Shown here: one piece after another, positions 1 to 7,359 of the stretch
How the letters are laid out: each line of letters begins with the position of its first letter
Position numbering within the stretch: position 1 is the stretch's first letter
From: UBA4615 sp044371545
Lineage (GTDB): Bacteria; Pseudomonadota; Gammaproteobacteria; Burkholderiales; Burkholderiaceae_E
DNA: 16,146 bases
Reading direction: 5' to 3'
NCBI GenBank assembly: GCA_044371545.1
Contig: JBILTM010000113.1
Span: 1 to 16,146, forward strand
Made by a program: the position numbers and the translations under genes
The notes under the pieces: model-generated
Database searches by the model: none
Told to the model about the DNA's origin: nothing
What the model saw: only the letters and a program-made list of their open reading frames with translations

Positions 1-599
1 GCGGCGGTGGCGTTGACGATCGCATCGAAGCCGCCGTCGACGTCCGCGAGCCCGCCCGCGGACAGACGCGCCGCGTCGGCCGGGTGCAGCCGCGCCGCGA
101 GCTCGTCGCGCAGCGCGATCGCGCGCAAGGCGGTGCGGTTGGCGATCGCGAGGCGCGCCACGCCCGCGTCGAGCAGCGGCCGCACGACGCCGCGCGTCGC
201 GCCGCCGGCGCCGAGCAGCAGCACGCGGGCGCCCTCGAGCGCGAGGCCGACGCGGCCCTGCACGTCGGCCACCAGGCCGGGCCCGTCGGTGTTGTCGCCG
301 AGCACGTCGTCGCCGTCGAACGCGAGCGTGTTGACCGCGCCGGCGATCTCGGCGCGCGGCGTGCGGCGCCGCGCGTACGCGAATGCCTCGGGCTTGAACG
401 GCAGCGTGACGTTGAGCCCGAGGCCGCCTTCGGCGCGGAACGCGTCGACCGCCGCCGCGAAGCCGTCGACCGGCGCGAGCAGCCGGCCGTACTCGATCGC
501 CTGGCCGGTCTGCGCGGCGAACGCCGCGTGGATCTCGGGCGAGCGGCTGTGCGCGATCGGGTTACCGATCACCGCGTAGCGAGCGGGTCTCGAGGACAT
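1..599 (-). CDS. aroE: Shikimate dehydrogenase AroE, N-terminal part (cut by window edge)
   Basis: Reduces 3-dehydroshikimate to shikimate with NADPH in the cytoplasmic chorismate (aromatic amino acid) pathway. Only the first 199 residues lie in the window; the family is usually about 270-290 long. Visible in order: VIGNPIAHSRSP (residues 10-21), with the shikimate-binding serines S18 and S20; NVTLPFK (63-69), ending in the catalytic lysine K69; NT (90-91); DNTD (102-105), whose last Asp is the usual catalytic partner; and the glycine-rich GAGGATRG (130-137) opening the NADP-binding domain. The ATG at 599 is chosen because the NPIAHSxSP motif always sits close to the N-terminus and no better start is near. 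The first 38 bases overlap the end of the tonB-like gene, so translation is probably coupled. Identification is secure; the C-terminus is unseen. Confidence 0.96.
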   Translation of the reverse strand, partial: MSSRPARYAVIGNPIAHSRSPEIHAAFAAQTGQAIEYGRLLAPVDGFAAAVDAFRAEGGLGLNVTLPFKPEAFAYARRRTPRAEIAGAVNTLAFDGDDVLGDNTDGPGLVADVQGRVGLALEGARVLLLGAGGATRGVVRPLLDAGVARLAIANRTALRAIALRDELAARLHPADAARLSAGGLADVDGGFDAIVNATA

Positions 600-1797
600 C
601 GTTGGTGAAGGTCCAGGTGCGCACGATCTGCAGGATGTCGCCCTCGCGGGCCATCTCGGGCGGGAAGCGCTCGTAGGGCTGGCCCGCGTAGACGATCTGC
701 TTGATCGCGCGGTTGAGCGCCTCGTACTTCGACTTCTTGTTGACGACCACGTCGACGACGTTGCCGTGCTTGTCGATCTCGACGGTGATGATCAGCGAGT
801 CGTACTGCCGGCCGCGCGCCTCGGGCGGATAGCGCTCGGTGCCGATGCGCTCGATCTTCGTCGCCCAGTCGGCGACGTAGCGCGCGTAGTGCACGCCGAC
901 CGCGTTGACGCCGAAGGTCAGCCGCTTGGGCCGCTTGTTGTAGTCCTCGACGTTCTTCGCGATCTCGGCCTGCATCCGCGTCATCACCGACTGCAGGTCG
1001 TCGCGGTCGGTGGCCTCGGGGCGCGGCGTCGCGTCGGCCGGCCGCTCGGGCGTCACGTAGGCCTGCGGCCCCTTGGCGAGCGCGAGCAGCTCGCGCTGGC
1101 GTGCCTCGAGCTGCTCGATGCGGCGGCGCGGCTCCTTCAGCGCAGTGCCGTCGCGCGCGACCGACTCGGCCGGCAGCGGCGACTTTGCGCGGCCGCGCTC
1201 GTTCTCGCCGCCGCCCTCCTGGTTGGTCTGCGCGAGCACGTCGGGCGTCATCGGCCGCGTGCGCGTCTGCGCGTTGAGCAGCACCACCTCGAGCCGCGCG
1301 TCGTTCGGGTTGACCTTGATCGGCGCGGGCGGCGCGAAGCGCATGAACATCACCAGCCCGTGCAGCAGCAGCGAGGCGACCAGCGCGACCGTCAGCGGGT
1401 CGCGGACCGCGAGCGCATCCGACAGCGCGCGGAGCCACGCAGGCACCGGCGCGGCCCGCCGCGCGAGCGGGGCCGGCGGGATCGCGGCGGGGCGCGGCGC
1501 GTCCTGCTGCGGCGGCGGGACCGGGGGCGGCGGGGCCGTGCGCGCGGTCGCGCCCGAGGCGGCGACCTCGATCGACGCCGCCGCCTCGGCGCGTCGGCGC
1601 GCCGACGGCGGCTCGGCCGCGCGGTTCGGCACGCGCGCGGCGCGCGCGGCGGCCGAGCCGGCGTCGGTGTCCTTCGGCGCCGCGGTGCGGCCGCCGAGGC
1701 GGCGCGCGGCGGCGCCCGCGGTGCGCGCCGCGTCGGCGGGCGGCGTCGCGGCGCCCCGCTTCTTCGCGGGCGGCTTCGGATCGCGCGGGTCGGCCAT
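562..1797 (-). CDS. TonB-family energy transducer with long N-terminal extension
   Basis: 411 residues. Such proteins pass the energy of the proton motive force from ExbB/ExbD to outer-membrane receptors; this one sits in the inner membrane. The first ~130 residues are basic and rich in Ala, Arg and Pro, with a Pro-rich run near 89-113. One membrane segment follows (about 135-152, VALVASLLLHGLVMF), then a charged, coiled-coil-prone stretch (about 222-290) and a TonB C-terminal domain (about 320-400: YPPEARGRQYDSLIITVEID, then RTWTF). Most TonB proteins start almost directly with the membrane helix, so the extension is odd. An in-frame GTG at V118 would give a conventional N-terminus, but the ATG at 1797 lies only 15 bases after the ribonuclease stop and fits an operon. 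No clear ribosome binding site is seen for either. No exbB/exbD are in view, so whether it works as a true TonB is inference. Confidence 0.85.
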   Translation of the reverse strand: MADPRDPKPPAKKRGAATPPADAARTAGAAARRLGGRTAAPKDTDAGSAAARAARVPNRAAEPPSARRRAEAAASIEVAASGATARTAPPPPVPPPQQDAPRPAAIPPAPLARRAAPVPAWLRALSDALAVRDPLTVALVASLLLHGLVMFMRFAPPAPIKVNPNDARLEVVLLNAQTRTRPMTPDVLAQTNQEGGGENERGRAKSPLPAESVARDGTALKEPRRRIEQLEARQRELLALAKGPQAYVTPERPADATPRPEATDRDDLQSVMTRMQAEIAKNVEDYNKRPKRLTFGVNAVGVHYARYVADWATKIERIGTERYPPEARGRQYDSLIITVEIDKHGNVVDVVVNKKSKYEALNRAIKQIVYAGQPYERFPPEMAREGDILQIVRTWTFTNDVLETRSLRGDR

Positions 1798-1812
1798 GGG
1801 GCGCGGGGCGGA

Positions 1813-3954
1813 TCAGGCGGGACGGGGGGCGTCGACGCCGCGGTCGGCGGGATCGGACGCGGCCGGATCGCCGGAGGCGTCGGAGGCGTCGTCCGCGCCA
1901 TCATCCGTCGGCTCGCCGGCATCGCCGCCGTCGGAGGCGGCCGCGAGCTCCGCCGCCGGCGGCCCCGGCACTTCGTCGACGCCGTCGATCGGATCCTCGA
2001 GCTCGACCAGCTCGACGTCGTCGACCGGCGCGGCCGCGTGCTCGACGAAGCGCGCCGGCACCGACAGCTCGAGCAGGTCGGGCTCGTCGAGCTCGACGAC
2101 GATCCGGCGGCCGGGCGCGAGCCCCATCGCCGGCAGCTCGGGCATGCGCAGGTAGAGCGGCGCGCGCGCGAGCCGCACCAGCTCGTCGCGGATCACCACC
2201 GCCTCCTGGCGGCGCGTCGGCTGCTGGCCGAGCCAGCGCAGGCACCAGTAGCGCTCCATGCGCTGCTGGAAGTCGGCATAGGCGGCGTAGCGCGCGTCGA
2301 ACGAGGAGATCACCGCGAACAGGTCCGCGTCGTTCTGCGCGTAGGGCGGCGCGTCGCCGAGCGTCACCGCGACCAGCTGGCGCTGGTTGACCAGGTCGAC
2401 GTAGCGGCGCAGCGGCGAGGTCGACCAGCCGTACTGCGCGACGCCGAGCCCCTGGTGCGGCAGCGGGTGCGTGCTCATGCGCACGCGCCCGCCCGCCTGC
2501 TGGGAGCGGTAGACGCCGGGCACGCGGTGCTCGGCGAGCAGCGCGCCCCAGGCCGAGTTCGCGAGGATCATCAGCTCGGCGACGATGCGGTCGAGCGGCG
2601 CGTCGCGGCGGCGCTGCACGATGCGCACCGACTCGACGCCGGCGTCGTCCCGGTCGACGTAGAAGCTGAAGTCGACGCGGTGCCGCGCCTCGGGCTTGCC
2701 GCGCACGCGGTCGCGCTCGGCGGACAGCGCGAGCGTCAGGCGCCACAGCGCGCGCAGCGCGGATGCCTGCGGCAGCGAGGCGAGCGGATCGGCGGCGCCG
2801 GCCACCGGCGGCTCGAGCGCGTCCTCGGTGACGAGATCGTCGAGCCGGTCGTGGCGCAGGTTCGCGGCGACGCGGATCCGCTCGACGCGCGTCGAGGTCG
2901 ACGCGACCCGCGTGCCGGCCTCGTCGAGCTCGGCGTACAGCGACAGCGCGGGCAGCGTGCGGCCGGCCTCGAGCGAGAACCGCTCGATCGGCGCATCCGG
3001 CAGCATCGTGATCTTGTCGCCCGGCATGTAGACCGTGGACATGCGCTCGCGCGCGACGCGGTCGAGCGCATCGCCCGGCGCGAGCGCGACGCCGGGCGCG
3101 GCGATGTGCACGCCGACGCGCAGCCGCCCGTCCGGCAGCGTCGTCACCGACAGGCAGTCGTCGATCTCGGTGGTCGTCGAGTCGTCGATCGAGAACGGCC
3201 CGCACGCGGCGAGCGGCAGCGCCTCGACGCGCCCGGCGATCGCCGCGTCGAGCGCGGCCTCGTCGACCGGCGCGAAGCCCGCGCCCTGCGGGAACGACTC
3301 GGCGAGGAAGCATCCGAGGTGCAGCGCCTTCGCGTCGGGGAACGCACCGCCCTCGAGCAGCACGCGCGCGGGCGGGCTGCGCGTCAGTGCGCAGGCGCGA
3401 TCGAGCGCCTTCCACTCGAGGCCGTTCCTGTCGGGCCGAACCAGCAGCCGCGCGGCCTCGCGCCGCAGCGCGTCGGGCGCGTCGCCCCCGGCGAGCGCCT
3501 GCGCCCACTGCTCGACGCGGGCCGCCTGCTCCTTCTTGCGCTCGACCGCGGCGAGCGCGGCACGCAGCGTCTCGGGCGGCGCGGGCCGGTAGCGGCCGCG
3601 GCCCTTGCGATAGAAGTAGACCGGCGCGCCGTGCAGCCGGAACAGCAGGCTCGCGGCCTCGACCGGCGACGGGGCGTGGCCGTAGTACTCGTCGGCGAAG
3701 CCGGTGAACTCGAACTCGTCCTGCGGCGCGCACTCCCAGAGGAAGTCGAGGTCGATGCCCTCGGCCGCGCGCTGCGCCTGGTCCATCAGCTCGGTCGGCG
3801 ACGGCGAGGGGAAACGCAACATCACCGCCGAGGACTTGACCTTGGTGCGCTTGCCGCTCGCGGCCTCGACCTGGAGGCTCGCGCCGGCGTCGGCGAGGAC
3901 CGTCCCCGCCTTGAACGCGCCGTCTTCCTCGAACAGGACGTGGGTGCTCGCCAT
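1813..3954 (-). CDS. RNB-domain exoribonuclease (RNase II/R family)
   Basis: 713 residues. A 3'-5' processive exoribonuclease that degrades single-stranded RNA in the cytoplasm. The catalytic RNB core is clear: FSIDD (254-258) and TTEIDDCLS (261-269) carry the metal-binding aspartates (D257/D258 and D265/D266), HIAAP is at 283-287, MPGD at 310-313, and the diagnostic TSPLRRYVDLVNQRQL at 512-527. A short OB/S1-like segment follows, then a strongly acidic low-complexity tail (about 640-713). The N-terminal cold-shock domains of E. coli RNase R/II are not evident. The frame is open 267 bases further upstream, but that stretch reads like non-coding promoter DNA. The ATG at 3954 has GAGG nine bases upstream and starts a sensible sequence (MASTHVLFEED). 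It is first of an apparent operon with the TonB-like gene and aroE. I do not assign rnr or rnb because the domain layout matches neither exactly. Confidence 0.93.
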   Translation of the reverse strand: MASTHVLFEEDGAFKAGTVLADAGASLQVEAASGKRTKVKSSAVMLRFPSPSPTELMDQAQRAAEGIDLDFLWECAPQDEFEFTGFADEYYGHAPSPVEAASLLFRLHGAPVYFYRKGRGRYRPAPPETLRAALAAVERKKEQAARVEQWAQALAGGDAPDALRREAARLLVRPDRNGLEWKALDRACALTRSPPARVLLEGGAFPDAKALHLGCFLAESFPQGAGFAPVDEAALDAAIAGRVEALPLAACGPFSIDDSTTTEIDDCLSVTTLPDGRLRVGVHIAAPGVALAPGDALDRVARERMSTVYMPGDKITMLPDAPIERFSLEAGRTLPALSLYAELDEAGTRVASTSTRVERIRVAANLRHDRLDDLVTEDALEPPVAGAADPLASLPQASALRALWRLTLALSAERDRVRGKPEARHRVDFSFYVDRDDAGVESVRIVQRRRDAPLDRIVAELMILANSAWGALLAEHRVPGVYRSQQAGGRVRMSTHPLPHQGLGVAQYGWSTSPLRRYVDLVNQRQLVAVTLGDAPPYAQNDADLFAVISSFDARYAAYADFQQRMERYWCLRWLGQQPTRRQEAVVIRDELVRLARAPLYLRMPELPAMGLAPGRRIVVELDEPDLLELSVPARFVEHAAAPVDDVELVELEDPIDGVDEVPGPPAAELAAASDGGDAGEPTDDGADDASDASGDPAASDPADRGVDAPRPA

Positions 3955-4039
3955 CGGGTGCCGCCTCGGACCGCTCGCGTGGAGTCGCCCGCGGCGGGGC
4001 CGCGAGCGTGGGGGTGCGGACCGCGCCGCGGAGCAGTCG

Positions 4040-4045
4040 ATTATA
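4040..4045 (-). promoter_or_regulatory. Putative -10 box for the RNB ribonuclease operon
   Basis: A perfect TATAAT on the minus strand in otherwise very GC-rich DNA, about 85 bases upstream of the ribonuclease ATG. A start of transcription near 4033 would give a leader of about 80 bases. No good -35 is seen at the right distance (the region 4063-4068 is GC-rich), so an activator or an extended -10 may be needed. It lies back to back with the putative MFS promoter. Confidence 0.5.
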
Positions 4046-4055
4046 GCCAGTCGGC

Positions 4056-4061
4056 TACACT
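4056..4061 (+). promoter_or_regulatory. Putative -10 box for the MFS-MarC pair
   Basis: TACACT, a four-of-six match to TATAAT including the important TA and final T, 33 bases before the MFS start codon. Transcription would begin near 4068. The same hexamer in a similar context (CTACACT) precedes the LysR gene at 7322-7327. No convincing -35 is visible; its expected place overlaps the divergent TATAAT of the ribonuclease promoter. Confidence 0.35.
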
Positions 4062-4093
4062 CGACGGCTTCCCGGACGCATGCGGAGCGCGCC

Positions 4094-5293
4094 ATGGCGA
4101 TGGACGTCGTCGAGGACCGGATCGAAGGCGGCGTCCGTCCTGCGCGGCTGCCGGCCGCGCTGTGGGTGATCGCGCTCGGCAACCTGGTCATCGGCACCGG
4201 CGCGTTCGTGATCGGCGGCATCGTCGAGCCGCTCGCGAGCTCGCTCGGCGTGTCGGTGTCGACCGCCGGCCAGCTGATGACCGTCTACTCGGCGGCCAAC
4301 GCGATCGCCGCCCCGCTGCTGCTCGCCGCGTTCGGCCGCGCGACCGCGCGCAGGCTGCTGGTCGGCGCGATGGTCGCGCTGGTGCTGGCGAGCGTCGCGT
4401 CCGCGCTCGCGACGAGCTGGGCCGCACTCGCGCTCGCGAGGGTCGCGATGGCCTGCGGCGCGGGCCTCTTCGCACCGACCGCCGCGGCCTACGTCGTGTC
4501 GCTGGTGCCGGCGTCGATGCGCGGGCGCGCCCTGTCGGTCGGCTTCTCGGGCATCGGCCTGTCGTACATCGTCGGCGTGCCGTTCGGCGCATGGGCGGGC
4601 GTCTCGCGCTTCGGCTGGCCGCTCGCGTTCTGGGCGGTCGCGGCGGCCGGCATCGCGGTCGCGGTGCTGCTGGCGCGCGCGCCGGCCGCGGCCGCGCCCG
4701 AGCCGCCCAGCCTGCGCGGCTACGCCCGCGCGCTGTCCGACCGGCGCAGCGGGCTCGCGCTCGCGGTCACCGCCGCGTACTTCTCGGCGATCTTCTCGAT
4801 CTTCAGCTACGTCGGCGCGTTTCTCACGAACTACGCGGGCGTGTCGCCAGGCGGCGTGCCGGGCGTGCTGGTCGCGTTCGGCGTCGCCGCGCTCGTCGGC
4901 ACATTCGTCGGCGGCGCCCTCGCCGACCGGATCGGGCCGACGCGGATGCTCTACGCGATCTGCGTCGGCTTCCTCGTCGTCTTCGCCGCGATGTGGGTGA
5001 TGCCCGGCCGGCCGATCGGCGTCGTCGCGGTGCTGCTGTGCTGGGGCGTGATCGGCTTCGCGTTCTACTCGGCGCAGCAGGTGCGGCTGGTCGCGGTCGC
5101 GCCGACGCAGGCGCCGGTGATGTTCGCGCTGAACTCGACGATGCTGTACTTCGGCACCGCCGCGGGCGCCGCGATCGGCGGCGCGGTGATCGCCTCGGTC
5201 GGCTACCGCGGGCTGCCGGTCGCGGCGGCCGTGCTGATCGTGCTGGTCGCGGTGCTGGTGCGCGCCTCGGAGCCGCCCGGCGCGCGGGGTTGA
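4094..5293 (+). CDS. MFS transporter, DHA1/AraJ-like exporter
   Basis: 399 residues, the usual size of a 12-helix major facilitator. Inner-membrane proton-coupled transporter; the substrate cannot be read from sequence, but the DHA1-like pattern suggests export of a drug or small metabolite. The first helix (about 21-43) contains GNLVIGTGAFVIGG, and helix 2 (57-79) leads into a short basic loop GRATARR (81-87) in the place of MFS motif A. RMRGRALS-like chemistry (SMRGRALSVGF) follows helix 5, and a hydrophilic central loop (RAPAAAAPEPP) separates the two six-helix halves. The frame is open far upstream, but the ATG at 4094 has GGAG six bases before it; a second ATG lies at 4100. It is divergent from the ribonuclease operon (139-base gap), with the MarC-family gene 56 bases downstream on the same strand, probably co-transcribed. 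Confidence 0.9.
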   Translation: MAMDVVEDRIEGGVRPARLPAALWVIALGNLVIGTGAFVIGGIVEPLASSLGVSVSTAGQLMTVYSAANAIAAPLLLAAFGRATARRLLVGAMVALVLASVASALATSWAALALARVAMACGAGLFAPTAAAYVVSLVPASMRGRALSVGFSGIGLSYIVGVPFGAWAGVSRFGWPLAFWAVAAAGIAVAVLLARAPAAAAPEPPSLRGYARALSDRRSGLALAVTAAYFSAIFSIFSYVGAFLTNYAGVSPGGVPGVLVAFGVAALVGTFVGGALADRIGPTRMLYAICVGFLVVFAAMWVMPGRPIGVVAVLLCWGVIGFAFYSAQQVRLVAVAPTQAPVMFALNSTMLYFGTAAGAAIGGAVIASVGYRGLPVAAAVLIVLVAVLVRASEPPGARG

Positions 5294-5349
5294 ACACCCG
5301 CGGCCGGCCCGGCCGTGGCACAGTCGCGCACCGCTGCTGCCCGACCGCG

Positions 5350-6027
5350 ATGCTCGAACCCCTGCTGCCGCTGCTGAAGGCCGTGCTGGTCGTCCCGATC
5401 ACGCTGCTGCCGATCATCAACCCGCCGAGCGTCGCCCCGGTGTTCCTCGCGACCGCGGGCACCGACGACACGGTGATCGTGCGCCTCGCGCGGCAGGTCG
5501 CGGTCAACGCGTTCTTCCTGCTCGCCGGGTCGATGCTGGTCGGCACCTACGTGCTCGAGTTCTTCGGCGTGTCGCTGCCGATCGTGCGGATCGCGGGCGG
5601 CCTGCTGGTCGCGGCGGCCGGCTGGCGGATGCTGCACAGCGGCTCGGACGACGAGGTGAGGGATGCCGCGGCGAAGCAGACCACGGCGCTCAGCAACGAG
5701 CAGCTGCAGCAGCGCAGCTTCTACCCGCTGACCTTCCCGCTGATGACCGGCCCCGGCACGATCGCCGCGGCGATCGCGCTCGGCGCGCAGATCCCCGGCT
5801 CGCCGATCCTGTACCTCGCACACGCGACCGTGGCGCTGATCGGCGCCGCCGTGACCGCCGCGGCGATCTACTTCTCGAACCGCTATGCGGCGCCGCTGCT
5901 GCGCCGGCTCGGGCCGCTGGGCACGCTGGTGATGATGCGGCTCGCGGCGTTCATCCTGCTGTGCATGGGCCTCGACATCATGTGGGCGGGGTGGCTGGAG
6001 CTGAACGCGCGGCCGCGGGGGGCGTGA
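5350..6027 (+). CDS. MarC-family integral membrane protein
   Basis: 225 residues, close to the family's usual 200-230. MarC/YchE/YhgN proteins are six-helix inner-membrane proteins of unknown biochemical role; an old link to multiple antibiotic resistance in E. coli is not supported by later work. Family features seen here: the N-terminal helix with PIINPPSVAPVF (about 19-30), the stretch IVRIAGGLLVAAAGWRML, a hydrophilic central loop (about 97-118), then FYPLTFPLMTGPGTIAAAIALG, which is the second inverted repeat with its hallmark P-L-x-x-GPG, and a C-terminal pair of helices ending in MGLDIMWAGW. The ATG at 5350 is the only plausible start; no ribosome binding site is visible, so translation may depend on the MFS gene upstream. 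Its TGA lies in the loop of a strong hairpin. Confidence 0.93.
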   Translation: MLEPLLPLLKAVLVVPITLLPIINPPSVAPVFLATAGTDDTVIVRLARQVAVNAFFLLAGSMLVGTYVLEFFGVSLPIVRIAGGLLVAAAGWRMLHSGSDDEVRDAAAKQTTALSNEQLQQRSFYPLTFPLMTGPGTIAAAIALGAQIPGSPILYLAHATVALIGAAVTAAAIYFSNRYAAPLLRRLGPLGTLVMMRLAAFILLCMGLDIMWAGWLELNARPRGA

Positions 6028-6043
6028 ACGCCCCCGCCGCGGC
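6011..6043. terminator. Bidirectional terminator-like hairpin between marC-type gene and MFS gene
   Basis: Convergent gene ends share one hairpin. The left arm (6012-6024) pairs with the right arm (6029-6043) over about 13 base pairs, all G-C, with a two-base bulge and a four-base loop that contains the MarC stop codon. The stop of the opposite MFS gene begins at the next base. No T-tract follows on either strand, so it is not a textbook intrinsic terminator, but it should stall transcription in both directions or protect 3' ends. Confidence 0.5.
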
Positions 6044-7258
6044 TCACGGGCAGTCCGCAACCGCTCGCGGCGCCGGCACGCGCAGCAGCACGACCACGCC
6101 CCCGGCCGCGACCGCCGTCAGCAGCAGCGGCAGCCCGAGCGCCGGCGACCACTGCATCGCCGCGCCGCCCGCCAGCGGCGCGAGCACGCCGCCCGCGGTG
6201 TAGGACAGCACCAGCACCGAGGTCGCGTTCATCAGCGCGAGGCCCCGCGCGCGCTCGCCCAGGTCGATCATCGCGAGCGTGTACAGCGCGCCGCCCGCGC
6301 CGCCCCAGGCGAACGCGACGAGCCACGCGAGCGCCGGTGCACCCGCCACCGCCGGCAGCAGCAGCGTGCCGGCGAGCACGGTCACCGCGCACGCGAGCAT
6401 CACCGGGCGGCGGCCGAGCCGGTCGGCGGCCTCTCCGACCGGCACCATCGCGAGCGCGCTGCCGGCGCCGCTCGCCGACACCAGGAGCGCCGCCCCCCAT
6501 CCGAGCGCGAGCCCCCAGACCGGCAGCAGGCCCGACAGGCCCGACTCGAAGAAGCCGCCGACGAAGCCCACGGCCATGACGACCGGCGAGGCACGCAGCG
6601 CGGCCCACACGCCGCGCGCGCCGAGCACCTCGTCGCCGTGGGGCTCGGCCTCGCGGGGCAGCCGCGGCAGCGCGACGAGCGCCGCGAGTCCCGCGGCGAT
6701 GCACGCGGCCGACGCGGCGAAGGGCAGGCTGCCCCGGGTGCCGGTGGCCCACAGCAGCGCGGGACCGACCACGAAGGTCGCGCCCACCATCGTCTCGAAC
6801 AGGCCGACCCAGCGGCCGCGGTTCGCGGCCGGCGCGAGCTCGGCGACCGTCGCCTCGGCGACCACCCAGCGCAGCGCCGACGCGAGCCCGCCCGCGAACC
6901 ACAGCGCGAACCACGCAGGGATCGAGTCGGTCGCGAGGAAACCGAGGCCGGCCGCGAGCGGCACCGCGCCCGAGATCCACAGCGCGGCGCCGCGTCCGAT
7001 CCGGTGGACGAGCCAGGCGACGAAGGGCGTCGCGCACAGGATGCCGAGCCAGGGCATCGCGCCGAACAGGCCGACGAACGCCGGGCCGAAGCCGCGCTCG
7101 CTCAGCACGACCGCCATCAGCGGCACCAGCATGAAGTAGCCGACCAGCTCGAGGAAGGTCGCGCCGAAGACGACGGCGAGGCCGCGGCGACGGTCGCGCG
7201 CGGGGAGCACGCAGGGATGGGCCGCCGCGACGGGCGACGGTGTGTGCGGGGAAGACAT
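6044..7258 (-). CDS. MFS transporter (YcaD-like), divergent from a LysR regulator
   Basis: 404 residues with 12 predicted membrane helices, inner membrane. The N-terminal helix (FGATFLELVGYFMLVPLM, about 32-49) is followed by a second helix ending near VAWLVHRIGRGAA, an MFS loop 2-3 with the R-x-GR pattern. RWVVAEATVAELAP and NRGRWVGLFETM mark helices 4-5, and EAADRLGRRPVM carries the repeat of the motif in the second half (loop 8-9). The overall pattern resembles YcaD-type major facilitators; the substrate is unknown. The ATG at 7258 has no good Shine-Dalgarno. The gene is divergent from the LysR-type gene across a 101-base gap, so that regulator very likely controls it. It converges on the MarC-family gene with only 16 bases between stops. 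Confidence 0.88.
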   Translation of the reverse strand: MSSPHTPSPVAAAHPCVLPARDRRRGLAVVFGATFLELVGYFMLVPLMAVVLSERGFGPAFVGLFGAMPWLGILCATPFVAWLVHRIGRGAALWISGAVPLAAGLGFLATDSIPAWFALWFAGGLASALRWVVAEATVAELAPAANRGRWVGLFETMVGATFVVGPALLWATGTRGSLPFAASAACIAAGLAALVALPRLPREAEPHGDEVLGARGVWAALRASPVVMAVGFVGGFFESGLSGLLPVWGLALGWGAALLVSASGAGSALAMVPVGEAADRLGRRPVMLACAVTVLAGTLLLPAVAGAPALAWLVAFAWGGAGGALYTLAMIDLGERARGLALMNATSVLVLSYTAGGVLAPLAGGAAMQWSPALGLPLLLTAVAAGGVVVLLRVPAPRAVADCP

Positions 7259-7321
7259 GGGAACAACCGGTGATTCGGAGGATCAGGCAGGGTATCGCCC
7301 GCCCGCGCGACGTGCCGCGAC

Positions 7322-7327
7322 TACACT
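7322..7327 (+). promoter_or_regulatory. Putative -10 box of the LysR gene
   Basis: TACACT, 32 bases before the start codon, the same hexamer and spacing as the putative -10 of the MFS gene at 4094. Transcription would start near 7334, inside the candidate operator. No recognisable -35 lies 16-18 bases upstream. Confidence 0.35.
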
Positions 7328-7345
7328 GTCCATCCCCTGTTGACA
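7327..7345. promoter_or_regulatory. Candidate LysR operator (interrupted palindrome)
   Basis: TGTC (7327-7330) and GACA (7342-7345) form inverted arms around 11 bases, in the short gap between the divergent MFS gene and the LysR gene and just downstream of the latter's putative -10. The place suits an autorepression site. The arms are short and the classic T-N11-A core is not clean, so this is only a candidate. Confidence 0.3.
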
Positions 7346-7359
7346 ATCGGACCGACCCG

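Noticed and set aside
84..608. A 174-codon plus-strand frame at the left edge
   Set aside because: It is antisense to aroE, whose motifs are unmistakable, and its Arg/Ala/Val-rich translation has no recognisable features.
3704..4093. In-frame upstream extension of the first MFS protein
   Set aside because: It is antisense to the ribonuclease start and would add a polar 130-residue segment before a standard MFS N-terminus.
3955..4221. In-frame upstream extension of the ribonuclease
   Set aside because: It would run over the divergent promoter region and into the MFS gene, and shows no domain similarity; the ATG at 3954 has a ribosome binding site.
5301..5315. CGGCCG-gcc-CGGCCG hairpin between the MFS and MarC-family genes as a terminator
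   Set aside because: The stem is only six base pairs with a three-base loop and no T-tract. Such palindromes are common by chance here, and the two genes look co-transcribed.
5316..5330. TGGCAC-type sigma-54 promoter before the MarC-family gene
   Set aside because: The -24-like TGGCAC is present, but the GC of the -12 element is one base out of register and the TT before it is missing.
766..6027. A 1753-codon open frame on the plus strand
   Set aside because: Its first ~1500 codons run antisense to the TonB-like and ribonuclease genes and then out of frame through the MFS gene, with Arg/Ala-rich nonsense translation. Only the last 225 codons (the MarC-family gene from 5350) are real. Stop codons are rare at this GC content.
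7340..7345. Perfect TTGACA as a -35 box for the LysR gene
   Set aside because: It lies only 14 bases before the start codon, so any -10 at proper spacing would be inside the gene. It may instead be part of an operator.
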